From Billgrantia desiderata (GTDB lineage Bacteria; Pseudomonadota; Gammaproteobacteria; Pseudomonadales; Halomonadaceae), in contig JAAQTN010000026.1 in the NCBI GenBank assembly GCA_011742915.1, forward strand, positions 1-64,000: a stretch of DNA of 64,000 nt, read 5' to 3'. Positions 17,653 through 28,353 of this stretch are shown piece after piece. The notes beneath the pieces are model-generated. The model worked only from the letters and a program-made list of their open reading frames with translations. It had not been told where the DNA came from and made no database searches. Both the position numbers and the translations under genes were made by a program. The stretch's first letter is position 1. Each line of letters starts with the position of its first letter.

Positions 17653-18729
17653 TCAGCCCTGGCGTCGCTCCGCCAGCACCGGGCTCAGCTTGCTCGCCAT
17701 GCGCGTCATCGTCTCCTCGGTGGTGGCCCAGTCGATGCAGGCATCGGTGACGGAGACGCCATACTGCATCTGGGTGTGATCGTCGAGGATCTTCTGGCTG
17801 CCCCAGCCGATGTTGGATTCCACCATCAGCCCCATGATCGAGCGGTTGCCCTCGAGGATCTGGTTGGTGACGTTGTCCAGCACCAGCGGTTGCAGGGCCG
17901 GGTCCTTGTTGGAGTTGGCGTGGGAGCAGTCGATCATGATGTTGGGCTTGATGCCGGCCTTCTTCAGCTCCTGCTCGGCCAGCGCCACGCTGACGCTGTC
18001 GTAGTTGGGCTTGCCGTTGCCGCCGCGTAGCACCACGTGGGCGTAGGCGTTGCCGCGGGTGCGGATGATCGCCACCTGGCCGCTCTGGTTGATGCCGAGG
18101 AAGTTGTGCGGATGCGAGACCGACTGCAGGGCATTGATGGCCACGTCGAGGCTGCCGTCGGTGCCGTTCTTGAAGCCCACCGGACTGGAGAGACCCGAGG
18201 ACATCTCGCGGTGGGTCTGGGACTCGGTGGTGCGAGCGCCGATGGCCGACCAGCTGATGCAGTCCTGCAGGTACTGCGGCGAGATCGGATCGAGCGCCTC
18301 GGTGGCCAGCGGCAGGCCGAGCTCGGAGAGCTCCACCAGCAGCTTGCGCGCGATGTGCAGCCCCTCTTCGATCTCGAAGGAGCCGTTGAGGTGCGGGTCG
18401 TTGATCAGGCCCTTCCAGCCCACGGTGGTGCGCGGTTTCTCGAAATAGACGCGCATCACGATGAACAGGCTGTCCTTCACCTCGTCGGCCAGGCGGCGCA
18501 GGCGACGCGCATAGTCGAGGGCGGCATCGACGTCGTGGATCGAGCAGGGGCCGACCACGACGAGCAGGCGCGGGTCGCTGCCGTCGAGAATGTTCTGAAT
18601 GGTCCGGCGACCCTCGATCACCGTTCTCTCGGCGACGTCGCCGAGGGGGATCTCGTTCTTGAGGGCTTCGGGAGTGATCAGTACGTCCTGGGACAGGACG
18701 TTGAGGTTGCTGACCTGCTGATCTGACAT
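17653..18729 (-). CDS. aroG: 3-deoxy-7-phosphoheptulonate (DAHP) synthase, class I
   Basis: A 358-residue enzyme of the AroF/AroG/AroH class. It shows VVVGPCSIHD, RVYFEKPRTTVGWKGLINDPHL, GARTTESQTHREMSSGLS and MIDCSHANSNKD, which bind phosphoenolpyruvate and the metal. It joins phosphoenolpyruvate and erythrose 4-phosphate as the first step of the shikimate pathway to aromatic amino acids. The ATG at 18729 has an AGGT-type site; a start 11 codons upstream is possible. Which aromatic amino acid inhibits it cannot be told safely from sequence, so the gene symbol is a best guess among aroF, aroG and aroH. Confidence 0.85.
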   Translation of the reverse strand: MSDQQVSNLNVLSQDVLITPEALKNEIPLGDVAERTVIEGRRTIQNILDGSDPRLLVVVGPCSIHDVDAALDYARRLRRLADEVKDSLFIVMRVYFEKPRTTVGWKGLINDPHLNGSFEIEEGLHIARKLLVELSELGLPLATEALDPISPQYLQDCISWSAIGARTTESQTHREMSSGLSSPVGFKNGTDGSLDVAINALQSVSHPHNFLGINQSGQVAIIRTRGNAYAHVVLRGGNGKPNYDSVSVALAEQELKKAGIKPNIMIDCSHANSNKDPALQPLVLDNVTNQILEGNRSIMGLMVESNIGWGSQKILDDHTQMQYGVSVTDACIDWATTEETMTRMASKLSPVLAERRQG

Positions 18730-18811
18730 GTTGCTACCTGTGTCGTGATGCGTTGAAGGCAAGAAGATGAACTACTATACACCCGCCGAGGGAATAATCG
18801 GCAATCGGAAC

Positions 18812-18839
18812 GGAACCCGAAGCTGCCCGAGAGGTCTCA
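18812..18839 (+). promoter_or_regulatory. Sigma-E (AlgU) type promoter before algU
   Basis: GGAACCC, a 16-base spacer and TCTCA closely match the sigma-E/AlgU consensus GGAACTT-N16-TCTGA. The site is about 190 bases upstream of the algU start, as expected for autoregulation. Confidence 0.6.
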
Positions 18840-19027
18840 GCGCCGGCAGCATGGCGGCCGGCTTGATGCGCGGCCAAGAAACAGGAACACTTGTCGGGAC
18901 GGACGACGACGTCCAGGGACATTCAGCGGCCAACGGGCTCCAGGTTGAAACCATGCAAGCAGATTATCCAACGACGCTTTACTCCCGCATCCCGCCTCGG
19001 GGCGTTGCCCTGTCGGGGAGGGCATGA

Positions 19028-19633
19028 ATGGGCAACCGGGAAACCGATCAGCAGCTCGTGGAACGTGCGCAAAAGGGCGATACGCGTGCCTTCGACCTGC
19101 TGGTGAAGAAGTATCAGCACAAGATCATCGGCTTGATCGGCCGCTACGTGCAGGATCACGCCGAAGTGCAGGACGTGGCCCAGGAGGCTTTCATCAAGGC
19201 CTATCGTGCACTGGGCAAGTTCCGCGCCGAGAGCGCGTTCTACACCTGGATGTATCGCATCGCCATCAATACGGCAAAGAACCATCTCGTCTCCAAGGGT
19301 CGCCGCCCGCCCGGCAGCGATCTCGATATCGTCGATGCCGAGATTCTCGATCATAGCGGCCGGCTTTCCGATATCGAAACCCCGGAGTCGTCGCTGGCCC
19401 GGGATCAGCTCGAGACGGCCGTCTTCGAAGCCATCGAAAACCTGCCCGACGACCTGCGTACGGCCATCACCTTGCGCGAACTCGATGGGCTCTCCTATGA
19501 GGACATTGCCAACATCATGCAGTGTCCGGTAGGGACGGTGCGCTCGAGGATCTTCCGCGCGCGTGAGGCGGTGGATCAGCATATTCAGCCGCTGGTGGCC
19601 ACGGCTCGGACACGGGAATCGGTGACGGAGTGA
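19028..19633 (+). CDS. algU: Envelope-stress sigma factor AlgU / RpoE
   Basis: A 201-residue ECF sigma factor. Region 2 (about 25-90) includes FDLLVKKYQHKI and the core-binding AEVQDVAQEAFIKAYRAL, followed by FYTWMYRIAINTAKN. Region 4 (about 130-185) has LPDDLRTAITLRELDGLSYEDIA and the helix-turn-helix CPVGTVRSRIFRARE. AlgU directs transcription of envelope-stress and exopolysaccharide genes. It starts at ATG 19028 behind GGGGAGG and heads the cluster with its anti-sigma factor. The preceding sigma-E promoter implies self-activation. Confidence 0.95.
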   Translation: MGNRETDQQLVERAQKGDTRAFDLLVKKYQHKIIGLIGRYVQDHAEVQDVAQEAFIKAYRALGKFRAESAFYTWMYRIAINTAKNHLVSKGRRPPGSDLDIVDAEILDHSGRLSDIETPESSLARDQLETAVFEAIENLPDDLRTAITLRELDGLSYEDIANIMQCPVGTVRSRIFRAREAVDQHIQPLVATARTRESVTE

Positions 19634-19730
19634 AGTTTTTCAAGAAGTTTTCGTCTTGGCGCTGAACTGTCTCGCGTCGATGACGTCTGAAGCATTGACC
19701 GCAGTATGACAGCGGCAAATCATGGGCTGT

Positions 19731-19763
19731 CGGCATTCCGTTTGGGTGCGTTCGGGAATGCCG
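19731..19763 (+). other. Hairpin in the algU-mucA gap
   Basis: CGGCATTCCG and CGGGAATGCCG form a 10-base stem with a 12-base loop in the 182-base gap between sigma and anti-sigma genes. It may be an attenuator or a processing site that sets their ratio; it has no T-run. Confidence 0.45.
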
Positions 19764-19815
19764 GAAAACATTGGTAGCAAGGCAGGGTGCCTTGTCGATG
19801 TGGGGGTGTAGAGGA

Positions 19816-20526
19816 ATGAGTCAGAATGCACGGGAATCGCTTTCTGCCCTGATGGACAACGAAGGTGATGATCTCGAGCTTCGCCGGACGCTCAAGTCAC
19901 TCGAAGAGCAGCCGGACGCAGCCGAAGCCTGGCGGCGCTATCATCTGATGCGCAGCGTGATGCGACGGGATCATGACATCGATGTCAGTACGGACCTCTC
20001 GGCCGGTATCATGGCCAGGCTCGAAGCCGAGCCGGTGCCCGAAATGGAAGCGCCTCGTATTGCACAGCGCCGCTTCCAGCCCTTTGCTCGCAGCGCGGGC
20101 ATAGCGGCAGCGGTCACGCTGATGGTGATCACCGGGGTGCAGTTCTACAACGGTACCGATTTCACCCGTACTGGCGGTGATGCTGGGCTCGCCGACACTC
20201 AAACCCCCGCCGCCGCGGGTCAGACACAGCGCAACCTCGTGGCACAGGCCGGAGGCGGCAGCCAGGCCACCCCCGTTGGCATGCCGCTGTTCTCTCCGGC
20301 ACTGTCGGGAGGTCAGGCCGGTGGTGTGATGCCGGTTGGCGCCGGTTTCGACAACCCCCTGTTCCTGACTCCCAATCCGCGCCAGTCCCGCAGCACCGAC
20401 CAGGAGCAGGCGCGCCTGCTGCAGTCCTATCTCGACCGTCATTCTCAGGGGGCCACCAACTTGAGCGGCGACGTCTGGATGCCTCTCTTGCGGGCTTCGG
20501 GTAACGAGACGCTGGGGCAGCGCTAA
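19816..20526 (+). CDS. mucA: Anti-sigma-E factor MucA / RseA
   Basis: A 236-residue protein that opens with the RseA N-terminal domain (RESLSALMDNEGDDLELRRT, then AWRRYHLMRSVMRRD), which binds AlgU. A single membrane helix lies at about 91-108 (GIAAAVTLMVITGVQFY), and the periplasmic C-terminus (about 110-236) binds MucB. It holds AlgU inactive at the inner membrane until DegS-type cleavage. The ATG at 19816 follows GAGG; longer starts add residues outside the domain. Its stop overlaps mucB by one base (TAATG). Confidence 0.9.
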   Translation: MSQNARESLSALMDNEGDDLELRRTLKSLEEQPDAAEAWRRYHLMRSVMRRDHDIDVSTDLSAGIMARLEAEPVPEMEAPRIAQRRFQPFARSAGIAAAVTLMVITGVQFYNGTDFTRTGGDAGLADTQTPAAAGQTQRNLVAQAGGGSQATPVGMPLFSPALSGGQAGGVMPVGAGFDNPLFLTPNPRQSRSTDQEQARLLQSYLDRHSQGATNLSGDVWMPLLRASGNETLGQR

Positions 20527-21524
20527 TGGTCAGCAGGCGTGACGCCAGGTGCCTGGCTGCGTTGAGCGGTGCCTTGCTCCTGGCTTACGGTGCCGCAGCG
20601 ATTGCCCAAACGTCGAATGAGCCAACCGATACCGAGCGCTTCGACTGTCGGCAGCTCGCCGAGTGGGAGCGCCCCGACTCGCCCTTGGAATGGTTCGAGC
20701 GCAGCCTGTGGGCGGGGCACTGTCATGTCTTTCAGGCGCGGGCGGTACGCATCGGCATCGATGGCGTTCGCACCCTGGCGCTTTCCCGCGACATCCAGGA
20801 CGGCATCGAGCGTGAAGTGGCGCGTTTCCTCGACGGGCCGCCCGTTTTCTTCGAGCGCCGTGGCCATATCGGCCGCATGAGCTGGTCCAATGGCGAGCCG
20901 GAAGTACCGGCATCGCCGGCTGGCATGGCCCGGCATATCGAACAGTACTACCGGCTATCCATGGGCAGCGATGAACGTATCGCCAATCGCAGTGCGGTGC
21001 GCCTGGATATCGAGCCGTTGGATGGCCTGCGCTTCGGCCACCGCCTGTGGCTCGATGAACACACCGCCTTGCCGCTCAAGCGCGAGTTGATCGACGACCG
21101 GGGGCGCGTGGTCGAGACGTTTCAGCTGACCGAGCTGCAGCCGCCGCAGCTCTACCAGGGCGGCGTGGTGCTCGATACCAGTCGCACACCCCCACAGCAG
21201 GCCTGGCGGGCTGGCTGGCTGCCGAATGGTTTTCTCGATCAGCCGGTCGATACGCAGACCGACCAGCACGATCCGGAGGTGGGACATCGCATCTACAGCG
21301 ATGGTCTTTCGACCCTGAGCCTGTTCGTCGAGCCGATCGAGGAGGGGCGGGAGAGGCTGATTCCCGGGCTGCATCGTCTGGGGATTTCGCTCGCCGTGGT
21401 ACGTCATGTAGTGGCGGATGGCCGACCCATGCAGGTGGTGGCAATGGGTGAGCTGCCGCCGCGGGTGCTGGCCCAGGTGGCGGAAAGTCTCACCTGGCGC
21501 GAAGCATCCGAGATGGCGGAATGA
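20526..21524 (+). CDS. mucB: Sigma-E regulator MucB / RseB
   Basis: A 332-residue periplasmic protein with a signal peptide ending near AIA-QT (residue 27). It shows the MucB/RseB pattern: SPLEWFERSLWAGHCHVFQ, a lipid-binding beta domain in the first half (RHIEQYYRLSMGSDERIANRSA, then RFGHRLWLDEHTALPLKRELI) and the C-terminal domain that binds MucA (GYTHGLSTL-like segment DGLSTLSLFVEP). It protects MucA from cleavage and senses lipid or lipopolysaccharide intermediates. Stop-start coupling with mucA indicates joint translation. Confidence 0.92.
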   Translation: MVSRRDARCLAALSGALLLAYGAAAIAQTSNEPTDTERFDCRQLAEWERPDSPLEWFERSLWAGHCHVFQARAVRIGIDGVRTLALSRDIQDGIEREVARFLDGPPVFFERRGHIGRMSWSNGEPEVPASPAGMARHIEQYYRLSMGSDERIANRSAVRLDIEPLDGLRFGHRLWLDEHTALPLKRELIDDRGRVVETFQLTELQPPQLYQGGVVLDTSRTPPQQAWRAGWLPNGFLDQPVDTQTDQHDPEVGHRIYSDGLSTLSLFVEPIEEGRERLIPGLHRLGISLAVVRHVVADGRPMQVVAMGELPPRVLAQVAESLTWREASEMAE

Positions 21525-21595
21525 CTTGGCCGGTCAGGGCGTCGTGAATGGGAGGCCTGGCGATGCGATGCCTTGAAAAACGATCCGGGCCGCCG

Positions 21596-21670
21596 CAATT
21601 ACTGCAAGGAAATGAGTTACCGCAAGGGACACGAGTTACCGCTAGGGACAGTAAGTTCCGCGAGAGATAA
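21596..21670 (+). repeat. Tandem 19-base repeats upstream of mucD
   Basis: About four degenerate copies of a 19-base unit, with the core GAGTTACCGCAAGGGACAC, lie at 21596-21613, 21614-21632, 21633-21651 and 21652-21670. The middle two differ at only two positions. They fill most of the gap before the mucD ribosome site. Confidence 0.8.
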
Positions 21671-21694
21671 TGAAACGCTGATGCAGGAGCTCTC

Positions 21695-23122
21695 ATGAAG
21701 CCATTGACGCGACAGGTCTCACTTTGGGCGCTGCTGGTGGCCATGCTGCTGTCATGGCAGTCTGCCTTTGCCCGTGAGTTGCCCGATTTCACCGTACTGG
21801 TCGAGCAGGCGGCCCCCGGGGTGGTCAACATCTCGACGACCCGCATGATGCCGGGGCGCTCCCAGGGATTCGAAGATTTCGGCGGACAGGACATTCCGGA
21901 CATCTTCCGGCACTTCTTCGGCGACCGCTTCCCGGCACCCCCCGGTGGCGGTGGGCCAGGGCGTGGGCAGGAGCGCCAGTCTCTGGGCTCCGGCTTCATC
22001 ATCAGCCAGGATGGCTACATCCTGACCAATGCCCACGTGGTCGACGGAGCCGACGAAATCCTCGTTCGGCTCAACGACCGCCGCGAGCTCGAAGCCGAGC
22101 TGATCGGTGCCGATACCCAAACCGACGTGGCGCTGCTCAAGGTAGATGCTTCCGATCTGCCGACGCTGCGCATGGGGGATTCCGATCGGCTGCGCGTGGG
22201 CGAATGGGTGGCGGCCATCGGCTCACCGTTCGGCTTCGATCACTCGGTGACCGCCGGTATCATCAGCGCCATCAACCGCACGCTGCCGCGCGATGCCTAC
22301 GTGCCTTTCATCCAGACCGACGTTGCCATCAATCCGGGCAACTCCGGCGGGCCGCTGTTCAACCTCGATGGCGAAGTGGTGGGTATCAATGCCCAGATCT
22401 TCACCCGCAGCGGTGGCTTCATGGGCGTGTCGTTCGCGATTCCCATCAACGTGGCCATGGATGTCGCCAATCAGCTGCGTGAAGACGGCCGCGTGCGCCG
22501 CGGTTGGCTGGGCGTGATGATTCAGCCGGTCTCGCGCGACCTGGCCGAATCGTTCGGCATGGACAGCGCCAGTGGTGCCCTGATCGCCGATCTCGACCCC
22601 GAAGGCCCGGCAGCACGTGCCGGTCTGCGGGCGGGCGACATCGTGCTCGAGGTCGACGGCGAGGAGGTCGAGCGTTCGCGCAACCTGCCGCGTCTGATCG
22701 GGCGGGTCACGCCGGGTAACGATGCCGCATTGACCATCATGCGTGACGGTGAGCGCCAGGACATTGCCGTCACCATCGGCGACTGGCCCGACAGCGAGCG
22801 GCCGGAGCAGGCGCGGCCCGGTGGCGATTCGGATGCGCAGGCACGCCTGGGCATTGCCGTGGCCGAGCTCGAGGATGGTGAGCGGCAGCGGCTCGGCATC
22901 GACAGCGGGGTGGTGGTGCGTGATGTGGATCCCCGTGGCGCGGCAGCCGATGCCGGCATTCGGCCCGGTGACGTGATCGTCAGCCTCGACCACCATGCCG
23001 TGGAAGAGCCGACCCAACTGCGCGAGCTGGTCGAGAGGTTGCCTACCGATCGCGCCGTGCCGGTGCGCCTCTACCGTGAGGGTCGCTCACTGTTCGTGGC
23101 ACTGCGCCTGGGCAACGGCTGA
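21695..23122 (+). CDS. mucD: Periplasmic serine protease MucD (DegP/HtrA type)
   Basis: A 475-residue precursor with a signal peptide cleaved near FA-RE (residue 27). The trypsin-like domain has the catalytic triad His114 (TNAHVV), Asp144 (TDVALLKV) and Ser217 (GNSGGPL). Two PDZ domains follow at about 270-360 and 375-470, with GVMIQPVSRDLAESF and the repeated GIRPGDVIV-like segments. MucD degrades misfolded envelope proteins and damps AlgU activation in Pseudomonas. It follows mucB by 170 bases that carry a tandem repeat, and ends before a strong terminator. Confidence 0.94.
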   Translation: MKPLTRQVSLWALLVAMLLSWQSAFARELPDFTVLVEQAAPGVVNISTTRMMPGRSQGFEDFGGQDIPDIFRHFFGDRFPAPPGGGGPGRGQERQSLGSGFIISQDGYILTNAHVVDGADEILVRLNDRRELEAELIGADTQTDVALLKVDASDLPTLRMGDSDRLRVGEWVAAIGSPFGFDHSVTAGIISAINRTLPRDAYVPFIQTDVAINPGNSGGPLFNLDGEVVGINAQIFTRSGGFMGVSFAIPINVAMDVANQLREDGRVRRGWLGVMIQPVSRDLAESFGMDSASGALIADLDPEGPAARAGLRAGDIVLEVDGEEVERSRNLPRLIGRVTPGNDAALTIMRDGERQDIAVTIGDWPDSERPEQARPGGDSDAQARLGIAVAELEDGERQRLGIDSGVVVRDVDPRGAAADAGIRPGDVIVSLDHHAVEEPTQLRELVERLPTDRAVPVRLYREGRSLFVALRLGNG

Positions 23123-23145
23123 GCGGCACAGACTGCCGACCATCG

Positions 23146-23186
23146 CGACGACACCTCCCGTTCATGCGGGAGGTGTCGTCGTTTTT
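23146..23186 (+). terminator. Rho-independent terminator after mucD
   Basis: A perfect 15-base stem (CGACGACACCTCCCG) with a 6-base loop is followed by TTTTT. It ends the algU-mucD transcript 24 bases after the stop codon. Confidence 0.92.
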
Positions 23187-23229
23187 GCCGCTGCATACGG
23201 CTGTGCTGTCCAACCCTTGGCCATGCCGG

Positions 23230-23235
23230 TACAAT
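23230..23235 (+). promoter_or_regulatory. Probable -10 element for the lepA operon
   Basis: CCGGTACAATACCGG contains a TACAAT -10, downstream of the mucD terminator and about 85 bases before lepA. The hexamer 17 bases upstream is a poor -35. The flanking bases form a small palindrome. Confidence 0.35.
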
Positions 23236-23320
23236 ACCGGCCATTGAATTCATATGACGTGAACGGGCGCCGACCAAGATTGCCGCTGCCGCGCTCGTGT
23301 CGAATACCGGACTGGGTTAG

Positions 23321-25138
<1,818 letters not shown>

Positions 25139-25151
25139 GACCGGCGATACT

Positions 25152-25955
25152 ATGGATTTCTCTTTGCTGCTGGTGGTGGCAGTCGCCATCACTGGCCTGA
25201 TCTGGCTGCTCGATCTGGCTTGGTTGCGCCCGGCGCGCCACCGCAAACTGGCCGCCGTGGAGGCGGGTACCACGGAAGGGCTCGACGAGGCTGCCCGCGA
25301 GCGGGCCATGAAGGAGCCCTGGCCGGTCGACTATGCGCGCTCGTTCTTTCCGGTATTGCTGGTAGTCCTGCTGCTGCGTAGCTTCCTGGTGGAGCCGTTC
25401 CAGATCCCCTCGGGCTCCATGCGTCCGACCCTGGAAGTGGGCGATTTCATCCTGGTCAACAAGTACGCCTATGGTCTGCGCCTGCCGGTGACCCACACGC
25501 GTATCGTCGAGTTGGGTGAGCCCGAGCGTGGCGACGTCATGGTGTTCCGTTTCCCCAGCGAGCCCTCGGTGAACTTCATCAAGCGAGTGGTGGGGCTGCC
25601 GGGCGATACCGTGCGCTACGAAGACAAGCAGCTGTTCATCAACGGCGAGCCCGTACCCAAGCGCGTGCTGGACGAAGCGCCGCCCACCGCGCCGGGCGAG
25701 TGGCTGCTGGAGGAGCGCCTGGGCGAGGTCAGTCATCGTATCTACAATAATCCACGTGACCCGGGCCCCCGCGTTCGTGAGATCGTGGTGCCCGATGGCC
25801 ACTATTTCACCATGGGCGACAACCGCGACCACTCCAACGACAGCCGCTACTGGGGCTTCGTGCCCGAGGAGAACATCGTCGGCCGAGCCTTTGCCGTATG
25901 GATGCACTGGGACGGTGGCCTGCCCAGTTTCACCCAGGTTCGCCGCATCCATTGA
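25152..25955 (+). CDS. lepB: Signal peptidase I
   Basis: A 267-residue inner-membrane protease that removes signal peptides from exported proteins. Two membrane segments lie at about 4-24 and 66-80. The catalytic serine is Ser89 in PSGSM and the catalytic lysine is Lys144 in NFIKRVVGLPGD. Box E, GDNRDHSNDSR, is near the C-terminus. E. coli LepB is longer (324), so this is the shorter Pseudomonas-type form. It starts 13 bases after lepA. Confidence 0.96.
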   Translation: MDFSLLLVVAVAITGLIWLLDLAWLRPARHRKLAAVEAGTTEGLDEAARERAMKEPWPVDYARSFFPVLLVVLLLRSFLVEPFQIPSGSMRPTLEVGDFILVNKYAYGLRLPVTHTRIVELGEPERGDVMVFRFPSEPSVNFIKRVVGLPGDTVRYEDKQLFINGEPVPKRVLDEAPPTAPGEWLLEERLGEVSHRIYNNPRDPGPRVREIVVPDGHYFTMGDNRDHSNDSRYWGFVPEENIVGRAFAVWMHWDGGLPSFTQVRRIH

Positions 25956-25979
25956 TGGATCAGCAATAACAGGAATTTC

Positions 25980-26672
25980 GTGAGCAAATCCCTTTCCGCC
26001 TTCAGCCGCCGCATCGGCCACGTTTTCAGTGACATCACGCTGCTGGAGCTGGCCATGACGCACCGCAGCTTCGGAGGCCAGAACAACGAGCGGCTCGAGT
26101 TTCTCGGTGACTCCATCGTCAACTTCGTGATTGCCGAGGCGCTCTACGAGCGCTTTCCCCAGGCCCGTGAGGGCCAGCTTTCGCGCCTGCGGGCGCGTCT
26201 GGTCCGCGGCCAGACCCTGGCCGAGCTGGCCCGAGAGATGTCGTTCGGCGAGTGTCTGCGCCTGGGCTCGGGCGAGATGAAGAGCGGCGGGCATCGACGC
26301 GACTCGATCCTGGCCGATGCGGTGGAAGCCGTACTTGGCGCCATCTACCTCGATGCCGGTATGGACGTGGCGCGTGCCCGCGTGCTGGCGTGGTATGCCG
26401 AGCGCCTGGAATCGATCGATCTGCAGGATACCCAGAAGGATCCCAAGACCCGGCTGCAGGAGTTCCTGCAGTCGCGTCAGTCGCCGCTGCCGCGCTACGA
26501 TGTGGTTTCCGTCGAGGGCGAGGCGCACGACCAGACCTTCACGGTCGAGTGTCACGTCGAATTGCTGGCCACCCATACCCTGGGTACCGGCTCCAGCCGT
26601 CGTCATGCCGAGCAGCAGGCCGCTGAGCTTGCCCTGCTCCAGCTCGAAAACCAGAAAGGGGCGAAATCATGA
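25980..26672 (+). CDS. rnc: Ribonuclease III
   Basis: A 230-residue endonuclease for double-stranded RNA. The catalytic signature [18 protein letters not shown] is at about residues 37-54, and a second acidic patch appears in [13 protein letters not shown]. The double-stranded-RNA-binding domain covers about residues 155-225. It processes ribosomal RNA precursors and structured messages. The start is GTG at 25980 behind AGGA. Its stop overlaps the era start (ATGA). Confidence 0.96.
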   Translation: MSKSLSAFSRRIGHVFSDITLLELAMTHRSFGGQNNERLEFLGDSIVNFVIAEALYERFPQAREGQLSRLRARLVRGQTLAELAREMSFGECLRLGSGEMKSGGHRRDSILADAVEAVLGAIYLDAGMDVARARVLAWYAERLESIDLQDTQKDPKTRLQEFLQSRQSPLPRYDVVSVEGEAHDQTFTVECHVELLATHTLGTGSSRRHAEQQAAELALLQLENQKGAKS

Positions 26673-27568
26673 GCGAGACCTGCGGTTTCGTGGCCATCGT
26701 CGGTCGTCCCAACGTCGGCAAGTCGACGCTGATGAACCGCATCCTCGGCCAGAAGATCTCGATCACCTCGCGTCGTCCGCAGACCACTCGACATCAGGTC
26801 ATGGGGATCAAGACCGAGGGCGAGGCGCAGTTCATCTACGTCGACACGCCGGGGATCCATATTCTGGGGCGCGATCGCAACAAGGCGATCAACCGCTTCA
26901 TGAACCAGGCTGCCACCCAGGCCCTGCGCGACGTCGACTGCGTGGTCTTCATCATCGACCGCACGCGCTGGACCGACGAGGACCAGGTGGTGCTGTCGCG
27001 TCTGGAGCACGTTCAGGCGCCGGTGATCCTGGCCGTCAACAAGGTCGACCGGGTCGAGGACAAGAGCACGCTGCTGCCGTGGCTGGCCGAGGTCGGCGCT
27101 CGCCGCGACTTCGCCGCCATCATTCCCATCTCCGCCAAACACGGTACCAACGTGCCGGAGCTGGAGGTGGAGGTGGCCAAGCATCTGCCCGAGGGCATCC
27201 ACCACTTCCCCGACGATCAGGTCACCGACAGAAGCCAGCGCTTCCTGGCGGCGGAGCTGGTGCGCGAGAAGATCATGCGCCAGCTCGGCGACGAGTTGCC
27301 CTATCAGGTGACGGTCGAGATCGAGGAGTTCCGCGACGAAGGCAGGGTGGTGCACATCAGCGCTCTGATCCTGGTGGAGCGCGCCGGGCAGAAGAAGATC
27401 CTCATCGGCGACAAGGGTGAGCGGATCAAGAGCATCGGCCGCGAGGCGCGGCTCGACATGGAGCGTGCGCTCGACGCCAAGGTGATGCTCAATCTCTGGG
27501 TCAAGGTGAAGCGCGGCTGGTCGGACGATGAGCGAGCGCTGAAGAGCCTCGGCTACGATCTGGACTGA
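26669..27568 (+). CDS. era: GTPase Era (ribosome assembly)
   Basis: A 299-residue GTPase with G1 [15 protein letters not shown]3 DTPGIH, G4 NKVDR and a C-terminal KH RNA-binding domain (about 205-295, with [21 protein letters not shown]). Era binds the 3-prime end of 16S rRNA during assembly of the small subunit and links growth to ribosome number. The start overlaps the rnc stop by 4 bases, as in many gammaproteobacteria. Confidence 0.97.
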   Translation: MSETCGFVAIVGRPNVGKSTLMNRILGQKISITSRRPQTTRHQVMGIKTEGEAQFIYVDTPGIHILGRDRNKAINRFMNQAATQALRDVDCVVFIIDRTRWTDEDQVVLSRLEHVQAPVILAVNKVDRVEDKSTLLPWLAEVGARRDFAAIIPISAKHGTNVPELEVEVAKHLPEGIHHFPDDQVTDRSQRFLAAELVREKIMRQLGDELPYQVTVEIEEFRDEGRVVHISALILVERAGQKKILIGDKGERIKSIGREARLDMERALDAKVMLNLWVKVKRGWSDDERALKSLGYDLD

Positions 27569-27619
27569 CACGGCCCAACACCTGTCTGCGCTTGCCCTTT
27601 TTCGTTCAGGCGACTCATC

Positions 27620-28321
27620 ATGCAGCCGCAGCCGGCCTTTCTTCTCCACAAACGTCCCTATCGCGAGACCAGCGCCCTGGTCGAGTTGCTGACCCTTGAG
27701 CACGGCCGCGTACGGGCGGTAGCTCAGGGCGTGCAGCGGCCGGGCTCGCGCTCACGAGGCAGGCTGCAGCCCTTTGCGCCGCTGCACGTCACCTGGGTAG
27801 GGGAGGGGGAGCTCAAGCGTCTGCGCCTGATGGAGAGCCGTGGGGCAGCGGCGCTGCTGGCCGGCGAAGGGCTGCTGTGCGGGCTCTATGCCAACGAGCT
27901 GCTGACACGCACGCTGCCGGTGGAGCTGCCCGTGGCGGACGTGTTCGCCTTCTATACCGCCCTGCTCGAGGCGCTGCCGCGACCCGAGGGGCGTGCCATG
28001 GCGCTGCGGCGCCTGGAATTCACCCTGCTCGATGCACTGGATGCCTTGCCGCGCTACACCACGCCCGAAGGCGAGGAGCTGGACCCCCAGGCGCGCTACC
28101 GTTTCGATGCCGCGTCGCGTGCCTTCGTCCCCGGCGAGCCCGGGATCGATGGCCGCACCCTGCGCTTGCTGGCCGGCGGCGACTGGGCAGCTCCCGGGCT
28201 GGCCGGGCCGGCCAAGGCGGTAGCGCGGGCGGCGCTGGCGCCCTTGCTCGGCACGCGACCGCTGCGCTCGCGTGAGCTGATGCGTCAGCTTGCCGAACGG
28301 CGCCGTCCCCCCTCACACTGA
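27620..28321 (+). CDS. recO: DNA repair protein RecO
   Basis: A 233-residue protein with the OB-fold N-terminus ([20 protein letters not shown], then [19 protein letters not shown]) and the helical RecO C-terminal domain ([18 protein letters not shown]). It loads RecA at gaps together with RecF and RecR. The usual era-recO-pdxJ order is kept. It starts 51 bases after era. Confidence 0.92.
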   Translation: MQPQPAFLLHKRPYRETSALVELLTLEHGRVRAVAQGVQRPGSRSRGRLQPFAPLHVTWVGEGELKRLRLMESRGAAALLAGEGLLCGLYANELLTRTLPVELPVADVFAFYTALLEALPRPEGRAMALRRLEFTLLDALDALPRYTTPEGEELDPQARYRFDAASRAFVPGEPGIDGRTLRLLAGGDWAAPGLAGPAKAVARAALAPLLGTRPLRSRELMRQLAERRRPPSH

Positions 28322-28353
28322 TTCACTCATTCGACCAGCCGCTGGAGGCCACC

